Positions 16,878-25,623 of a stretch of 64,000 nt of DNA are shown here, piece after piece. Source of the stretch: Hyphomicrobiales bacterium. Lineage in GTDB: Bacteria; Pseudomonadota; Alphaproteobacteria; Rhizobiales; Aestuariivirgaceae. The stretch covers positions 1 to 64,000 of the forward strand of contig JANYHB010000072.1 in assembly GCA_025359265.1 (NCBI GenBank). The letters run 5' to 3'. Numbering within the stretch: the stretch's first letter is position 1; each line of letters starts with the position of its first letter. A program made the translations under genes and the position numbers. Below the pieces are notes generated by a model. It was given only the letters and a program-made list of their open reading frames with translations, was not told the DNA's origin and ran no database searches.

Positions 16878-18212
16878 TTAACGCCGCGTGAGAAAAGCCG
16901 GCATGTTTCCCGAGTGGAAACCATGGGATGCTTCTTGGCTTTCTTCGGCTACAGGTTTGGCGGGCTGTGGCGGGCTGATATCAGCGACAGGCGGCGCGGG
17001 CCGATTTGGCCCTGGCCGTTTGGTGCCCGCCAGGGATTTGCGCACCGAAGACTTCGCAACCGGAGTGGCTGCTTCCGCCAGAGCTGCACCGGCAATCTCA
17101 AAATACGGCAGGTCTTTTTTTATGAGCGCCAGAATGGCATTGATATATTTGCTCTCTTCTTTTGTGACCAATGTGAAGGCATGGCCGACGCGACCGGCAC
17201 GGCCCGTGCGGCCAATGCGGTGCACATAATCTTCCGAGTGGATGGGCACATCAAAATTGAACACATGGCTGACGTCTGGAATATCAAGACCGCGAGCCGC
17301 CACGTCTGAGGCAATGAGAATGGTTATTTCATTGGAGCGGAAACCAGCCAAAGTTTTGGTGCGCGCCGATTGATCCATATCGCCGTGCAATGCGCCCACG
17401 TTGAAGCCGTGCCTTTTCAGAGACTTTTCGAGAAGGGCCACAGTGGTTTTGCGATTGGCGAAAACAATGCCGTTCTTGATGTTATCCTGGCTGCGAATAA
17501 GGGCGCGCAACGTGTCGCGTTTGGCCGCGGCTTCATGCGGGGCTTTGACGAGGTTTTGCTCAATACTTTCTGCCGTGGAAGAGCGCGTTGCCGTTTCCAC
17601 CTTTTCAGGGTTGTGCAGAAACTGCGCCGTGAGGCGCTGAATTTCCGGCGGCATGGTGGCTGAAAAGAACAGCGTTTGGCGCGTGAAGGGCAGCAATTTG
17701 CAGATGCGCTCAATGTCGGGAATAAAGCCCATATCGAGCATCCGGTCTGCCTCATCAATCACCAGCATCTCAATGCCGTTCATCAAGAGGCGCCCGCGCT
17801 CAAAATGGTCCAACAGGCGGCCTGGTGTGGCGATCACCACATCGGCCCCACGGTCAATCTTGGCGGCTTGTGGATCAAAGGCCACGCCGCCGATGAGCAA
17901 AGCCACAGTGAGTTTGTGATTTTTGCCCAGTGTGGCGAAGCTTTCTTCCACTTGTGCGGCAAGCTCGCGCGTGGGCTCTAAAATCAGCGTGCGCGGCATG
18001 CGGGCCCGGGCGCGGCCACTTTCCAACATCGACAACATGGGCAGAACAAACGCTGCCGTTTTGCCAGAGCCGGTTTGGGCCAAGCCCAACACATCTTTGC
18101 GCTTTAAAGCATGGGGAATAGCTTGGGCCTGAATGGCGGTGGGGGTTGTGTATCCGGCAGCAGTAACGGCCTCAAGCACTTTAGGGCTAAGCCCCAATTC
18201 AGCAAAACTCAT
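16878..18212 (-). CDS. rhlE: DEAD-box RNA helicase, RhlE type
   Basis: This 444-residue ATP-dependent RNA helicase is likely involved in ribosome assembly and RNA turnover. Motifs in order: Q-motif region 'GYTTPTAIQAQAIP', motif I AQTGSGKT at 45-52, 'PTRELA' near 80-85, DEAD at 153-156, 'FFSAT', and 'HRIGRTGRAGR' in the second RecA domain. A basic, proline-rich tail covers about 380-444. No Shine-Dalgarno sequence precedes the ATG; instead the leader is T-rich. A promoter-like pair and an intrinsic-terminator-like hairpin lie in the 150 bases upstream, so expression may be controlled by attenuation. The assignment to RhlE rather than another DEAD-box group is by overall resemblance. Confidence 0.9.
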   Translation of the reverse strand: MSFAELGLSPKVLEAVTAAGYTTPTAIQAQAIPHALKRKDVLGLAQTGSGKTAAFVLPMLSMLESGRARARMPRTLILEPTRELAAQVEESFATLGKNHKLTVALLIGGVAFDPQAAKIDRGADVVIATPGRLLDHFERGRLLMNGIEMLVIDEADRMLDMGFIPDIERICKLLPFTRQTLFFSATMPPEIQRLTAQFLHNPEKVETATRSSTAESIEQNLVKAPHEAAAKRDTLRALIRSQDNIKNGIVFANRKTTVALLEKSLKRHGFNVGALHGDMDQSARTKTLAGFRSNEITILIASDVAARGLDIPDVSHVFNFDVPIHSEDYVHRIGRTGRAGRVGHAFTLVTKEESKYINAILALIKKDLPYFEIAGAALAEAATPVAKSSVRKSLAGTKRPGPNRPAPPVADISPPQPAKPVAEESQEASHGFHSGNMPAFLTRR

Positions 18213-18236
18213 TAAACAAAAAAAACCAATCCGGCG

Positions 18237-18282
18237 AAAAAATTAAAGCGCCCTTGGGGCTTCGCCAACACAAAAGGGCGCT
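18237..18282 (-). terminator. Intrinsic terminator between aqpZ and the helicase gene, possible leader attenuator
   Basis: On the minus strand a perfect 9-base-pair stem (18282-18274 with 18255-18247, 18-base loop) is followed by a T-rich run TTTAATTTTTTC. It could end aqpZ transcription. If the promoter at 18324-18296 is active, it also sits in the leader of the helicase mRNA, where it would act as an attenuator. Confidence 0.65.
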
Positions 18283-18295
18283 GGATTTAGCCAGC

Positions 18296-18324
18296 CGAAT
18301 AGGCGCTATTCTTGCATAAGTCAA
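18296..18324 (-). promoter_or_regulatory. Possible promoter of the DEAD-box helicase gene
   Basis: On the minus strand, TTGACT (18324-18319) and TATTCG (18301-18296) are separated by 17 bases. The -35 is good and the -10 weak. Transcription would start near 18289, just ahead of the terminator-like hairpin. Confidence 0.4.
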
Positions 18325-18328
18325 ACCC

Positions 18329-18350
18329 GGCAGGGGCAAAAACCCCTACC
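18329..18350 (-). other. Hairpin just downstream of aqpZ
   Basis: AGGGG and CCCCT arms around a run of five A (five T on the coding strand), with two more outer pairs after one mismatch. It starts 14 bases after the aqpZ stop. There is no U-run after it, so it is a weak terminator or an mRNA 3'-end stabiliser. Confidence 0.35.
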
Positions 18351-18363
18351 GTCAAAATTATGT

Positions 18364-19041
18364 TTAACGATTGTCGCCCAGCGCCTTATCAACCGCACCA
18401 CCAATATAGCCGCCGACGAGGGGTGCCAAAATGAACAGCCAGAGCTGTTGCAGCGCCCAGCCGCCCTCTATCACCGCTGTGGCAATTGATCGGGCTGGGT
18501 TCAATGACGTATTGGCGATGGGGATGGACATAATGTGCATGGCCGCCAAGGTGAGGCCAATCGCCACGGGTGCAAGGTTGCCCGCACCATCGCGGCGTGT
18601 AACCCTTGCGATGATGAAAATGAACAAAGCCGTTTGCATAACTTCCGCCAACAAGGCCGCCAACATGTTGAACTTGCCACCAGAATGTTCGCCATAACCA
18701 TTGGATGCAAACCCTGCTGGAACACTTCCATCACCGGCGTTCTTGAAAAGAATGTAAAAGAAAACGGCAGCGGCAACGCCGCCCACAACTTGGGCAATCC
18801 AATAAGAAATTAGTTTGCTGCCTTCAAAACGGCCCGCCGCAAACAAACCCAATGACACTGCTGGATTAAAATGCCCGCCAGAGATGGGCCCTACCGCATA
18901 AGCCATGGCCATAACTGTTAGGCCGATGCAGATTGCCACACCCAGACCGGCAGCATTGCCCGACACCAGTGCAGCGCCCAAAACCGCGGCAACCAATGCA
19001 AATGTACCCAAAGCCTCTGCAAATAAAACACGAGAATTCAT
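18364..19041 (-). CDS. aqpZ: Aquaporin Z
   Basis: This 225-residue inner-membrane channel protein of the MIP family has six helices and two half-helices. The first NPA box is at residues 59-61 ('GGHFNPAVSLG') and the second at 181-183, followed by the selectivity arginine Arg184 ('NTSLNPARS'). The small water-selective subfamily is indicated by length and by the second-half sequence; glycerol facilitators are longer. The start at 19041 is chosen over an in-frame ATG 30 bases upstream because it gives the usual short N-terminus 'MNSRVLFAEALGTF' and has a purine-rich AGAAGGGG site ahead. Confidence 0.94.
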   Translation of the reverse strand: MNSRVLFAEALGTFALVAAVLGAALVSGNAAGLGVAICIGLTVMAMAYAVGPISGGHFNPAVSLGLFAAGRFEGSKLISYWIAQVVGGVAAAVFFYILFKNAGDGSVPAGFASNGYGEHSGGKFNMLAALLAEVMQTALFIFIIARVTRRDGAGNLAPVAIGLTLAAMHIMSIPIANTSLNPARSIATAVIEGGWALQQLWLFILAPLVGGYIGGAVDKALGDNR

Positions 19042-19175
19042 CCTAAACCCCTTCTGTTGCAAAGCAGGCAATTACCCGATTCGCCGCAGTTTCAGGAATT
19101 TCGTTTGTTACGATTTCGATTAACCTCTTCTCCAGCTTCATTTGTATTTTGCGGTTTTGCTGATAGAACGAGCGC

Positions 19176-19736
19176 ATGCTGACGTTGCCCTTGTTCCATA
19201 GTGTTGAAACCCCAAACCTCATGCTGCGTGAATTGCGCCATGAGGATGCCGCCGCACTTTCTGGTTTTATGACGCAGACCCGGTATCATCGCTTCATCTC
19301 GCACCGCCTTCGCGATGAAGCCGAAGTGAGCGCTTTTATTGGCAGGCAGGTGGCCGCACAGGCCGACGCGCACCGCCAGGTTTTTCATGTGGCGGCGGTT
19401 GAACGCCACTCGCGCGAAGTTGTGGGGGATGGATTTCTGATCGCGCACCATGATCAATCAATTGAGATTGGCTGGGGCCTGCACCCGGCTTTGTGGCGTG
19501 TGGGCTTTGGCACCGAGATTGGGCGCGCCCTGCTGGGCATAGCAGTGGAGAGGCTGAAAGCCAAATCGGTTTGGTGCAAAGTGATGAAGCCCAACGTGGC
19601 ATCGGCGTTCTTGGCCAGGCGCATTGGTTTGAAACTCACCGAGACGAAGCGGAATTTCCCCGTGGGGCACGGGCATTATGAGGACGTGGACATATTCAAA
19701 ATCAGCGACGAAGACTATTTTAATCTGCCCTATTGA
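19176..19736 (+). CDS. GNAT-family N-acetyltransferase
   Basis: This 186-residue cytosolic protein is of the RimJ/RimL-like branch of the GNAT fold: N-terminal 'VETPNLMLRELRHEDAAAL', the central strand 'IEIGWGLHPALWRVGFGTEIGRALLGIA', which carries the acetyl-CoA pyrophosphate loop (GFGTEIG), and 'VMKPNVASAFLARRIGLKL' at the end. The family acetylates amino groups of small molecules or protein N-termini; the substrate is not readable. It stands between divergent aqpZ and a flavoprotein gene that begins about 10 bases after its stop, so the two are probably cotranscribed. Confidence 0.87.
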   Translation: MLTLPLFHSVETPNLMLRELRHEDAAALSGFMTQTRYHRFISHRLRDEAEVSAFIGRQVAAQADAHRQVFHVAAVERHSREVVGDGFLIAHHDQSIEIGWGLHPALWRVGFGTEIGRALLGIAVERLKAKSVWCKVMKPNVASAFLARRIGLKLTETKRNFPVGHGHYEDVDIFKISDEDYFNLPY

Positions 19737-19745
19737 TCTCAAGTG

Positions 19746-20879
19746 ATGCGTGAAAACGTGCAGATCGTGGGGGCGGGGCCTGCGGGCTTGATTTGCGCCG
19801 ATATAATTTCAGCTGCTGGAATTTCTGTGCATATCGTGGACCACATGCGCCAGCCGGGACGGAAATTTTTGTTGGCGGGCAGGGGCGGATTGAACCTCAC
19901 CCATTCTGAACCATTGGAAAAATTTCTTTCCCGCTATGGCGCGGCGCGGACTTTTTTGGAACCCATGATCAGAGGTTTTTCACCTGAAGACATTCGCAGC
20001 TGGTGCCTTGGTTTGGGCGTTGAAACTTATACCGGCAGCTCAGGACGCATTTTCCCAACGGCGATGAAGTCTTCGCCTTTGTTGCGCGCGCTCTTGAGGC
20101 GGTTGAACGAGCGCGGCGTAAGGCTGAGCGCAAAAACACAATGGCAGGGCTTCGACGCCATACCAACGATTTTCGCCATGGGTGGAGCGAGTTGGCCAGA
20201 GCTTGGCTCGGACGCAAGCTGGATGAGCACGTTCCGCAATGCCGATATTAATGTTAACGATTTTCAACCGTCAAATTGCCGCGTCAAGTTTTTGTGGTCG
20301 CCCCATTTTGCCACGCGATTTCAAGGCCAGCCGCTCAAAAATATCGGACTGCGCCATGGTTCATCGCACAGCAAGGGTGAACTGATTATCACGCGTGATG
20401 GGCTGGAGGGCGGGGCAATTTATAACTTGTCCCATGCCATGCGTGAGCAACCCACACGAGATTTGCACATTGATCTGAAACCCGCCCTGAACGCTGATGC
20501 GATTGCCAAACGCTTGTCGCAACCACGCGGCAAGATGAGTGAGGCCAATTTTTTACGAAAAGCTTTGGGCCTCACCCCGCCCGCGATTGCTTTGCTGCGC
20601 GAAGCCGGACGAAAAGTGGATGCGCAGCACATCAAGGACGTGATTTTAAAGCCACAAGGATTGGCCGGGCTGAAACGGGCCATTTCATCAGCCGGAGGTG
20701 TTGCCCTGTCCGAACTTGATGAACATTGCCAGCTTCGCAAGATGCCGTTCAACTATTGTATTGGCGAAATGCTGGATTGGGAGGCACCCACCGGAGGATA
20801 TCTGTTGCAAGCCTGTTTCTCCACCGCAGTTGCTGCCGCCCGCCACGTGATTAAAAATCACGCCAAACCGCTGCCATAA
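19746..20879 (+). CDS. FAD-dependent oxidoreductase, YhiN/HI0933 family
   Basis: This is a 377-residue flavoprotein. The dinucleotide-binding glycines are in 'VQIVGAGPAGLICADI', and the family motif 'GRKFLLAGRGGLNLTHSE' follows. Later landmarks are 'MGGASWPELGSD' and the C-terminal 'AGGVALSELDEHCQLR' and 'GGYLLQACFSTAVAAARHV'. It fits the subgroup typified by the TIGR03862 flavoprotein, whose reaction is not established. The start could be the ATG at 19746 or a GTG one codon earlier. It follows the acetyltransferase gene closely, and no partner enzyme nearby suggests a pathway. Confidence 0.85.
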   Translation: MRENVQIVGAGPAGLICADIISAAGISVHIVDHMRQPGRKFLLAGRGGLNLTHSEPLEKFLSRYGAARTFLEPMIRGFSPEDIRSWCLGLGVETYTGSSGRIFPTAMKSSPLLRALLRRLNERGVRLSAKTQWQGFDAIPTIFAMGGASWPELGSDASWMSTFRNADINVNDFQPSNCRVKFLWSPHFATRFQGQPLKNIGLRHGSSHSKGELIITRDGLEGGAIYNLSHAMREQPTRDLHIDLKPALNADAIAKRLSQPRGKMSEANFLRKALGLTPPAIALLREAGRKVDAQHIKDVILKPQGLAGLKRAISSAGGVALSELDEHCQLRKMPFNYCIGEMLDWEAPTGGYLLQACFSTAVAAARHVIKNHAKPLP

Positions 20880-20916
20880 TTGGCGCTTTCAATCAACTTC
20901 TCTATGGGAGTGAGTG

Positions 20917-21327
20917 ATGAAGAAGGTTATTTTTGCAAGTCTTGCGTTGTGGATATTTGCCGGGCCTGCATTGGCCGACAAGGCGGCTTATTGCCAAGCC
21001 TATGCGCGGGATTTTTCGGATCAGGCCACGACTGACAAAACCCTGTGGCAACATAAATTCCAAATCGCGCTCGATGCGTGTTTGGCCCAAGGCCGGCAGG
21101 CGGCAAAAGCCTCTGTGCCGAAACGCATTGCGGCCTCGAAGCCCGCACCAGCGCCGGAAAAAGTTATTGTTGCGAAAACGCCTTCAGCAACCCTTGTGGC
21201 GGGCACGCCGGAGTGGAACTCTTATTGCGCCAAAAAATATACTTCCTTCACACCAAAAACTGGCATGTATCAATCAAACACCGGCGTGGCGCGCAAGTGC
21301 ATGGTGACGGCCGATTTTAAGGGCTAG
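20917..21327 (+). CDS. Small exported protein with BA14K-like C-terminus
   Basis: This 136-residue protein carries a Sec signal (MKKVIFASLALWIFAGPALA). An alanine/lysine/proline-rich linker covers about residues 65-95, and the C-terminal motif 'WNSYCAKKYTSFTPKTGMY ... C' resembles the BA14K repeat of rhizobial and brucellar surface proteins, which have been linked to lectin-like or immunoreactive properties. Four cysteines are seen, two in each half. The function is unknown. A GTG one codon upstream is an alternative start; GGGAGTG ahead of the ATG can serve as ribosome site. The stop overlaps the GMC oxidoreductase stop region by 4 bases, tail to tail. Confidence 0.75.
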   Translation: MKKVIFASLALWIFAGPALADKAAYCQAYARDFSDQATTDKTLWQHKFQIALDACLAQGRQAAKASVPKRIAASKPAPAPEKVIVAKTPSATLVAGTPEWNSYCAKKYTSFTPKTGMYQSNTGVARKCMVTADFKG

Positions 21328-22940
21328 TTGCCTTTCAACACCATCTCAGCCCCTCGCCAGCCGATCATCATTGAGGCGGCATTGAGATTTCCTGAAACAA
21401 TGCTGGGGAAAGCCGAAGCATCAATAACCCGCAAACCGTCGATGCCGTGAACGCGGAACTGCGCATCGACCACGCCGTGCTTTGCATCGGGCCCCATGCG
21501 CGCGGTGCAACAGGGATGATAAACCGTGCCACTGCGCTGGCGGATATCGGCGACCAGATCAGTATCATCTTGCACCGCCGGGCCAGGGCGCAGTTCCTCC
21601 TCAATCAGATTTGCCAAGGGCTTTTGCGCTGCAATCTTGCGAATGAATTTCACCGCTTCCAGCATTTCCTGCATATCATGGTCAGTCGAAAAGGCATTGG
21701 CAATGATCCGCGGATGCACCAGGGGATTAGGTGAGTTGGCGATGATTTCACCCACTGAGGTGGGCCTGCAATTGGACAGCCCTATTGACATTCCGGGAAA
21801 CGGATCTGGAGAGAGGATCGGCCTTTCATTCGCGCGTGGGATTAAGGTTGAAAAAGCCTGATAGTAAAGCTGCATATTGGGGCGTGTGCGCGCAGGGTTG
21901 GTGCGGAAAAAACCGCCAGCTTGATTCATGCTGATCGACAGCGGGCCCGATTGAAACAACAGATATTGCAAACCAACGCGTAGCTTGCCCCACCACGGGC
22001 GCAACACTTGATTGAGCGTGGGAACATTCAGGCGGTAGGTATAATTGATGCCTTGATGGTCTTTGAGGTTGCGGCCCACGTGGCGATTTTCGTGCAAAGT
22101 CTTGATGCCCAGGCTTTGTAAATGGGCGCCGTCACCAATGCCGGAAAGTTGCAACAGCTGCGGCGTGTTAATGGCACCTGTTGCAACAATCACTTCGGCT
22201 TTTGCATGGGCACGCTTTAAAACCCCATCTTGCAGATATTCAACGCCAACGGCCCGTCTATCGTCAAACACCACTTGTGTGGCGTGGGCATTTAACAGCA
22301 CGGCCAGGTTTTTTCGTTTCAGGGCAGGGCGCAAAAACGCCCGCGATGCCGAATTGCGCCGACCGTTCTGGACAGTCAGTTGAAAGTGCCCAACGCCTTC
22401 TTGTGTTGCCCCGTTCAGATCGCGATTATGGCTCAGCCCCGCGGCAATGCTGGCCTCCAGAAAGGCTTTTCCTGTCCAATGGCGCTGCGTGTTATTTGCC
22501 GAAATGAACAGCGGCCCACCGTGGCCGCGCCATTCATTTGTGCCCGCCTCATTATGCTCCATGGCTTTAAAAGCCGGAAGCACATCATCCCAGCCCCAGC
22601 CCACATTTCCAGCGCTGCGCCAATCATCAAAATCAGAAGCGTCGCCGCGCACATAAACCATGGCATTGATGGAACTGGAACCGCCAACCACTTTGCCGCG
22701 CGGCCAGAAATCTTCTTGTCCGGCCAAGCCTGCATCAGCCTCTGCCTTATACATCCAGTTGATCGACGGGTCGTAAAAGGTTTTGCCATAGCCCATGGGC
22801 ATGTGAATGAAGAACCGCCTGTCGCTGCCGCCCGCCTCCATCAACAGAACCCTGTGGCGGCCGTTTTCTGTCAACCGATTGGCCAACACGCAACCGGCCG
22901 CCCCGGCACCCACAATGATATAATCAAATTCACCCAGCAT
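21324..22940 (-). CDS. GMC-family FAD oxidoreductase (choline-dehydrogenase-like)
   Basis: This is a 538-residue flavoenzyme that oxidises alcohols. The FAD-binding motif 'DYIIVGAGAAGCVLANRL' is at the start. GMC signature 1 is 'GGSSSINAMVYVRG', signature 2 lies around 'GAINTPQLLQLSGIG', and the catalytic His is in 'YHPCCTARMG' with the partner Asn in 'SGNLNAAS'. The start at 22940 is chosen because the FAD fold begins right there; longer in-frame forms to 23060 add a tail without family similarity. The gene diverges from an enolase-superfamily dehydratase and a beta-hydroxyacid dehydrogenase, suggesting a joint role in polyol or sugar-acid use. That role and the substrate are inferred. Confidence 0.9.
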   Translation of the reverse strand: MLGEFDYIIVGAGAAGCVLANRLTENGRHRVLLMEAGGSDRRFFIHMPMGYGKTFYDPSINWMYKAEADAGLAGQEDFWPRGKVVGGSSSINAMVYVRGDASDFDDWRSAGNVGWGWDDVLPAFKAMEHNEAGTNEWRGHGGPLFISANNTQRHWTGKAFLEASIAAGLSHNRDLNGATQEGVGHFQLTVQNGRRNSASRAFLRPALKRKNLAVLLNAHATQVVFDDRRAVGVEYLQDGVLKRAHAKAEVIVATGAINTPQLLQLSGIGDGAHLQSLGIKTLHENRHVGRNLKDHQGINYTYRLNVPTLNQVLRPWWGKLRVGLQYLLFQSGPLSISMNQAGGFFRTNPARTRPNMQLYYQAFSTLIPRANERPILSPDPFPGMSIGLSNCRPTSVGEIIANSPNPLVHPRIIANAFSTDHDMQEMLEAVKFIRKIAAQKPLANLIEEELRPGPAVQDDTDLVADIRQRSGTVYHPCCTARMGPDAKHGVVDAQFRVHGIDGLRVIDASAFPSIVSGNLNAASMMIGWRGAEMVLKGN

Positions 22941-23062
22941 CGCTTGATGTGGCCCAAGCAGGGCTGCTTTGGCAAGTGACCAGAGCATTGAAAAAATCTG
23001 TCCCTTGGTTAATTGCCGATTCCGTTTTGCTGGCCTAGTCTTGCAAGGATGAGGGAGCAATA

Positions 23063-24259
23063 ATGAAAATCCAGGATCTCAAAGTGTTCATCGTGGCAAC
23101 GCCGCCCAAAACCTGGGGCGGGCGCTATTTCACTTTCGTAAAACTGACCACCAGCAACGGCATTGTGGGTTATGGTGAGTGTTACGGCGCAACGTTCGGC
23201 CACAAAGCCATGACGGCGATGATTGAAGACACCTTCCAGCGCTATGTGCTGGGCATGAACCCATTTGACATCGAAGCCATGTGGCGCAAGGCTTACATGT
23301 CTGGTTACACATTGCGCCCTGATGCCAGCTTGCAGGGCGTGATGTCTGGTCTGGAAATTGCCCTGTGGGACATTATGGGCAAGGCCACGGGCCGCCCGGT
23401 GTTTGAACTTCTGGGCGGGCGCGTGCATGAGAAGCTGCGCTCCTACACGTATATTTATCCAGACTTGGCCCAGGGCCAGGACGATTCAATTTTTTGGAAT
23501 GCGGAGGCATCGGCCGAGCGAGCCGCCGACTACGTGAAGATGGGATTTACGGGCATCAAATTTGATCCCGCCGCACCATACTCAGCTTTTGATCCACGCC
23601 AGCCTTCTTTGGAATCCATGGAACTGTGCCGCAAATTTTGTAAATTGATACGCGAAGCCGTGGGCAACAAGGCAGATTTGCTGTTTGGCACGCACGGCCA
23701 ATTTACCACGTCAGGCGCCATTCGTTTTGCCAAACACGTGTTGGAACCCTTTAATCCATTGTGGTTCGAAGAACCCACCCCGCCGGAGAAGCCTGAGGAA
23801 ATGGCCTTGGTGGCGCGGGCCACGTCTGTGCCCATAGCAACGGGCGAGCGCTTGGTGACCAAGTATGAATTTTCACGCGTGCTCGAGTGCCGTTCGGCCT
23901 CCATCCTGCAAATGGCACTGGGTCGTGTGGGCGGCCTGATGGAAGCCAAAAAGATTGCGGGCATGGCTGAGGCTTACTATGCGCAAATTGCGCCGCATCT
24001 TTATGCTGGCCCGATCGAGGCTTTGGCCAACATTCATTACGCAACGACATTGCCCAATTTCCTGATTTTGGAATCAATTGAAACCTTTGACAATTTTCAC
24101 AACCAATTGCTTACAAAACCCATCCGTTGGGAGCAGGGCTATGTGATTGCGCCAACAGAACCCGGCCTCGGCAGCGATTTGAATGAAGCGGTAGCGCTCG
24201 CCCATCCCTACACTGGCGACAGGTTGCATTTGGAAGCCACCAACACGGTTGTGCAATGA
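23063..24259 (+). CDS. Mandelate racemase/muconate lactonizing-type enzyme (sugar-acid dehydratase-like)
   Basis: This is a 398-residue member of the enolase superfamily. The N-terminal capping domain ends near 120, followed by the barrel. Candidate residues: Lys in 'GIKFDP', His in 'FGTHGQF', Glu in 'WFEEPTPP', Glu in 'ATGERL', and a C-terminal His in 'APHLYAGP'. The pattern is nearest to galactonate-type dehydratases. The first metal ligand, usually Asp two residues before the His (as in DgoD 'DFHG'), reads Gly here ('GTHG'). The start is preceded by GAGGGAG, a good ribosome site. The stop overlaps the next gene by ATGA. Substrate unknown; an acid-sugar dehydratase is the best guess. Confidence 0.85.
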   Translation: MKIQDLKVFIVATPPKTWGGRYFTFVKLTTSNGIVGYGECYGATFGHKAMTAMIEDTFQRYVLGMNPFDIEAMWRKAYMSGYTLRPDASLQGVMSGLEIALWDIMGKATGRPVFELLGGRVHEKLRSYTYIYPDLAQGQDDSIFWNAEASAERAADYVKMGFTGIKFDPAAPYSAFDPRQPSLESMELCRKFCKLIREAVGNKADLLFGTHGQFTTSGAIRFAKHVLEPFNPLWFEEPTPPEKPEEMALVARATSVPIATGERLVTKYEFSRVLECRSASILQMALGRVGGLMEAKKIAGMAEAYYAQIAPHLYAGPIEALANIHYATTLPNFLILESIETFDNFHNQLLTKPIRWEQGYVIAPTEPGLGSDLNEAVALAHPYTGDRLHLEATNTVVQ

Positions 24260-25155
24260 AAATAGGATATATTGGCCTCGGTGAATTGGGCGGCTATCTG
24301 GCCATGAGTCTGATTCGGGGTGGGCATGATCTCGTGGTGTTCGACACCGTTGCTGGGCGCGCGGAACGGCATGTGGCGGCCGGTGCCAAACTTGCGGGTT
24401 CGATTGCTGAACTTTCCCGCCAAGTCGAACACATCTTCACCTGTTTGCCCTCGCCGATGATTTCTGAAAAAGTGCTGGATGAAATCTTGCTGCAGGCCAG
24501 CGCGGGCACTGTGTGGATTGAAAATTCGACACTTGGTCGCGACGAGATTTTGCGGCTCTCGACAAAAGCTGATGCCGCTGGCCTTAAAGTGTTGGAAGCG
24601 CCCGTAACCGGCGGCGTGCATTTGGCAGCGCGGGGCGAGATTACGGTTTTAGTGGGCGGTGACGAAGCGCTTTACGAATTACACAAGCCCGTGCTTGAAA
24701 AACTGGGAAACCGCATTTTCCACATGGGGCCCATTGGCTCTGCCGCCGTGATCAAAGTAATCACCAACATGTTGGCCTTCATCCATTTGGTGGCAGATGC
24801 TGAGGCTTTGATGCTGGCCAAGCGCGGCGGGCTGGATTTGGCGAAGGCGTGGCATGCCATCTCGGCCTCGAGCGGCACCAGTTTTGTGCATGAAACCGAA
24901 GGCCAGCTGATCTTGAACGGCAGCTACGACATTGCCTTCACCATGGACCTGGCCCTGAAAGACCTTGGTTTTGCCATGAAGTTTGGACAAGACTTTGGCG
25001 TGCCGCTGGATTTGGCCACCAAGACATTTGAAACATTCAAGAAGGGCAAGGCGGCTTATGGCGGATCTGCACAATCCACGCAGATTGCCAAACTGCTGGA
25101 AGATGCCCTAAACACCGATTTGCGGGCCGAAGGCTTTCCCGCGCGGTTGAAATGA
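24256..25155 (+). CDS. NAD(P)-dependent beta-hydroxyacid dehydrogenase (3-hydroxyisobutyrate type)
   Basis: This is a 299-residue enzyme with the Rossmann motif 'IGYIGLGELGGYLA' at the N-terminus, the substrate-binding 'EAPVTGGVHLAARGEITVLVGG', and the catalytic lysine in 'AAVIKVITNMLA' (near residue 170). The family includes 3-hydroxyisobutyrate, tartronate semialdehyde and 6-phosphogluconate-related dehydrogenases. It is translationally coupled to the dehydratase gene (ATGA), so it probably acts on a product of that pathway. Specificity is not assigned. The next gene starts 90 bases downstream and appears unrelated. Confidence 0.9.
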   Translation: MKIGYIGLGELGGYLAMSLIRGGHDLVVFDTVAGRAERHVAAGAKLAGSIAELSRQVEHIFTCLPSPMISEKVLDEILLQASAGTVWIENSTLGRDEILRLSTKADAAGLKVLEAPVTGGVHLAARGEITVLVGGDEALYELHKPVLEKLGNRIFHMGPIGSAAVIKVITNMLAFIHLVADAEALMLAKRGGLDLAKAWHAISASSGTSFVHETEGQLILNGSYDIAFTMDLALKDLGFAMKFGQDFGVPLDLATKTFETFKKGKAAYGGSAQSTQIAKLLEDALNTDLRAEGFPARLK

Positions 25156-25245
25156 CGGTGTGGGAACCACGTGGTTCATCTGCTGTTCAGCTTCATCAGG
25201 TTAGAAATTGCTCAAGTTTAATGACATCAACGCCAGGAGTTTAAA

Positions 25246-25587
25246 ATGAAACCGATATTGAATGTGACACTTGCTGCGCTTCTCGCCGCCTCGACATTAG
25301 CCATTGCGGTGAGCGATGCCAATGCGATGAGCCGAAAGCGCTATTGCCAATCTTATGCACGCCGTGCGGCAGCGCATGTTCAAGGTGATCATGTGGCCGG
25401 TGGCGCGGCCTTGGGTGCCGCAGCAGGCGGCGTTTATGGCGGATTGACTGGCGGCGGTGCAGCCAGCAACTTGATTACGGGCCTTGCGCTGGGCGCCGTC
25501 GGCGGCGGCATTGCTGGCGCGGTTGCCGGAGATGACGCCAAGAAGGAAGCCTATTGGAACGCCTATCACGATTGCTTGGGTTATTAA
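25246..25587 (+). CDS. Exported glycine-zipper protein
   Basis: This is a 113-residue protein with a Sec signal (MKPILNVTLAALLAASTLAI, AxA-type site near DANA at about 27). The central region, residues about 50-90, is a glycine zipper: repeated GG/AxG units with small residues, ending 'GGGIAGAVAG'. The C-terminal 'YWNAYHDCLGY' pairs with an early 'YCQSYARR' cysteine, so a disulfide is possible. Such proteins sit in or near the outer membrane; function is not known. AGGAG at about 9 bases before the ATG is a good ribosome site. A strong inverted repeat follows the gene. Confidence 0.8.
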   Translation: MKPILNVTLAALLAASTLAIAVSDANAMSRKRYCQSYARRAAAHVQGDHVAGGAALGAAAGGVYGGLTGGGAASNLITGLALGAVGGGIAGAVAGDDAKKEAYWNAYHDCLGY

Positions 25588-25623
25588 GCGAACGCGGGTT
25601 TAACCCAGATAACCCCTTAATTT

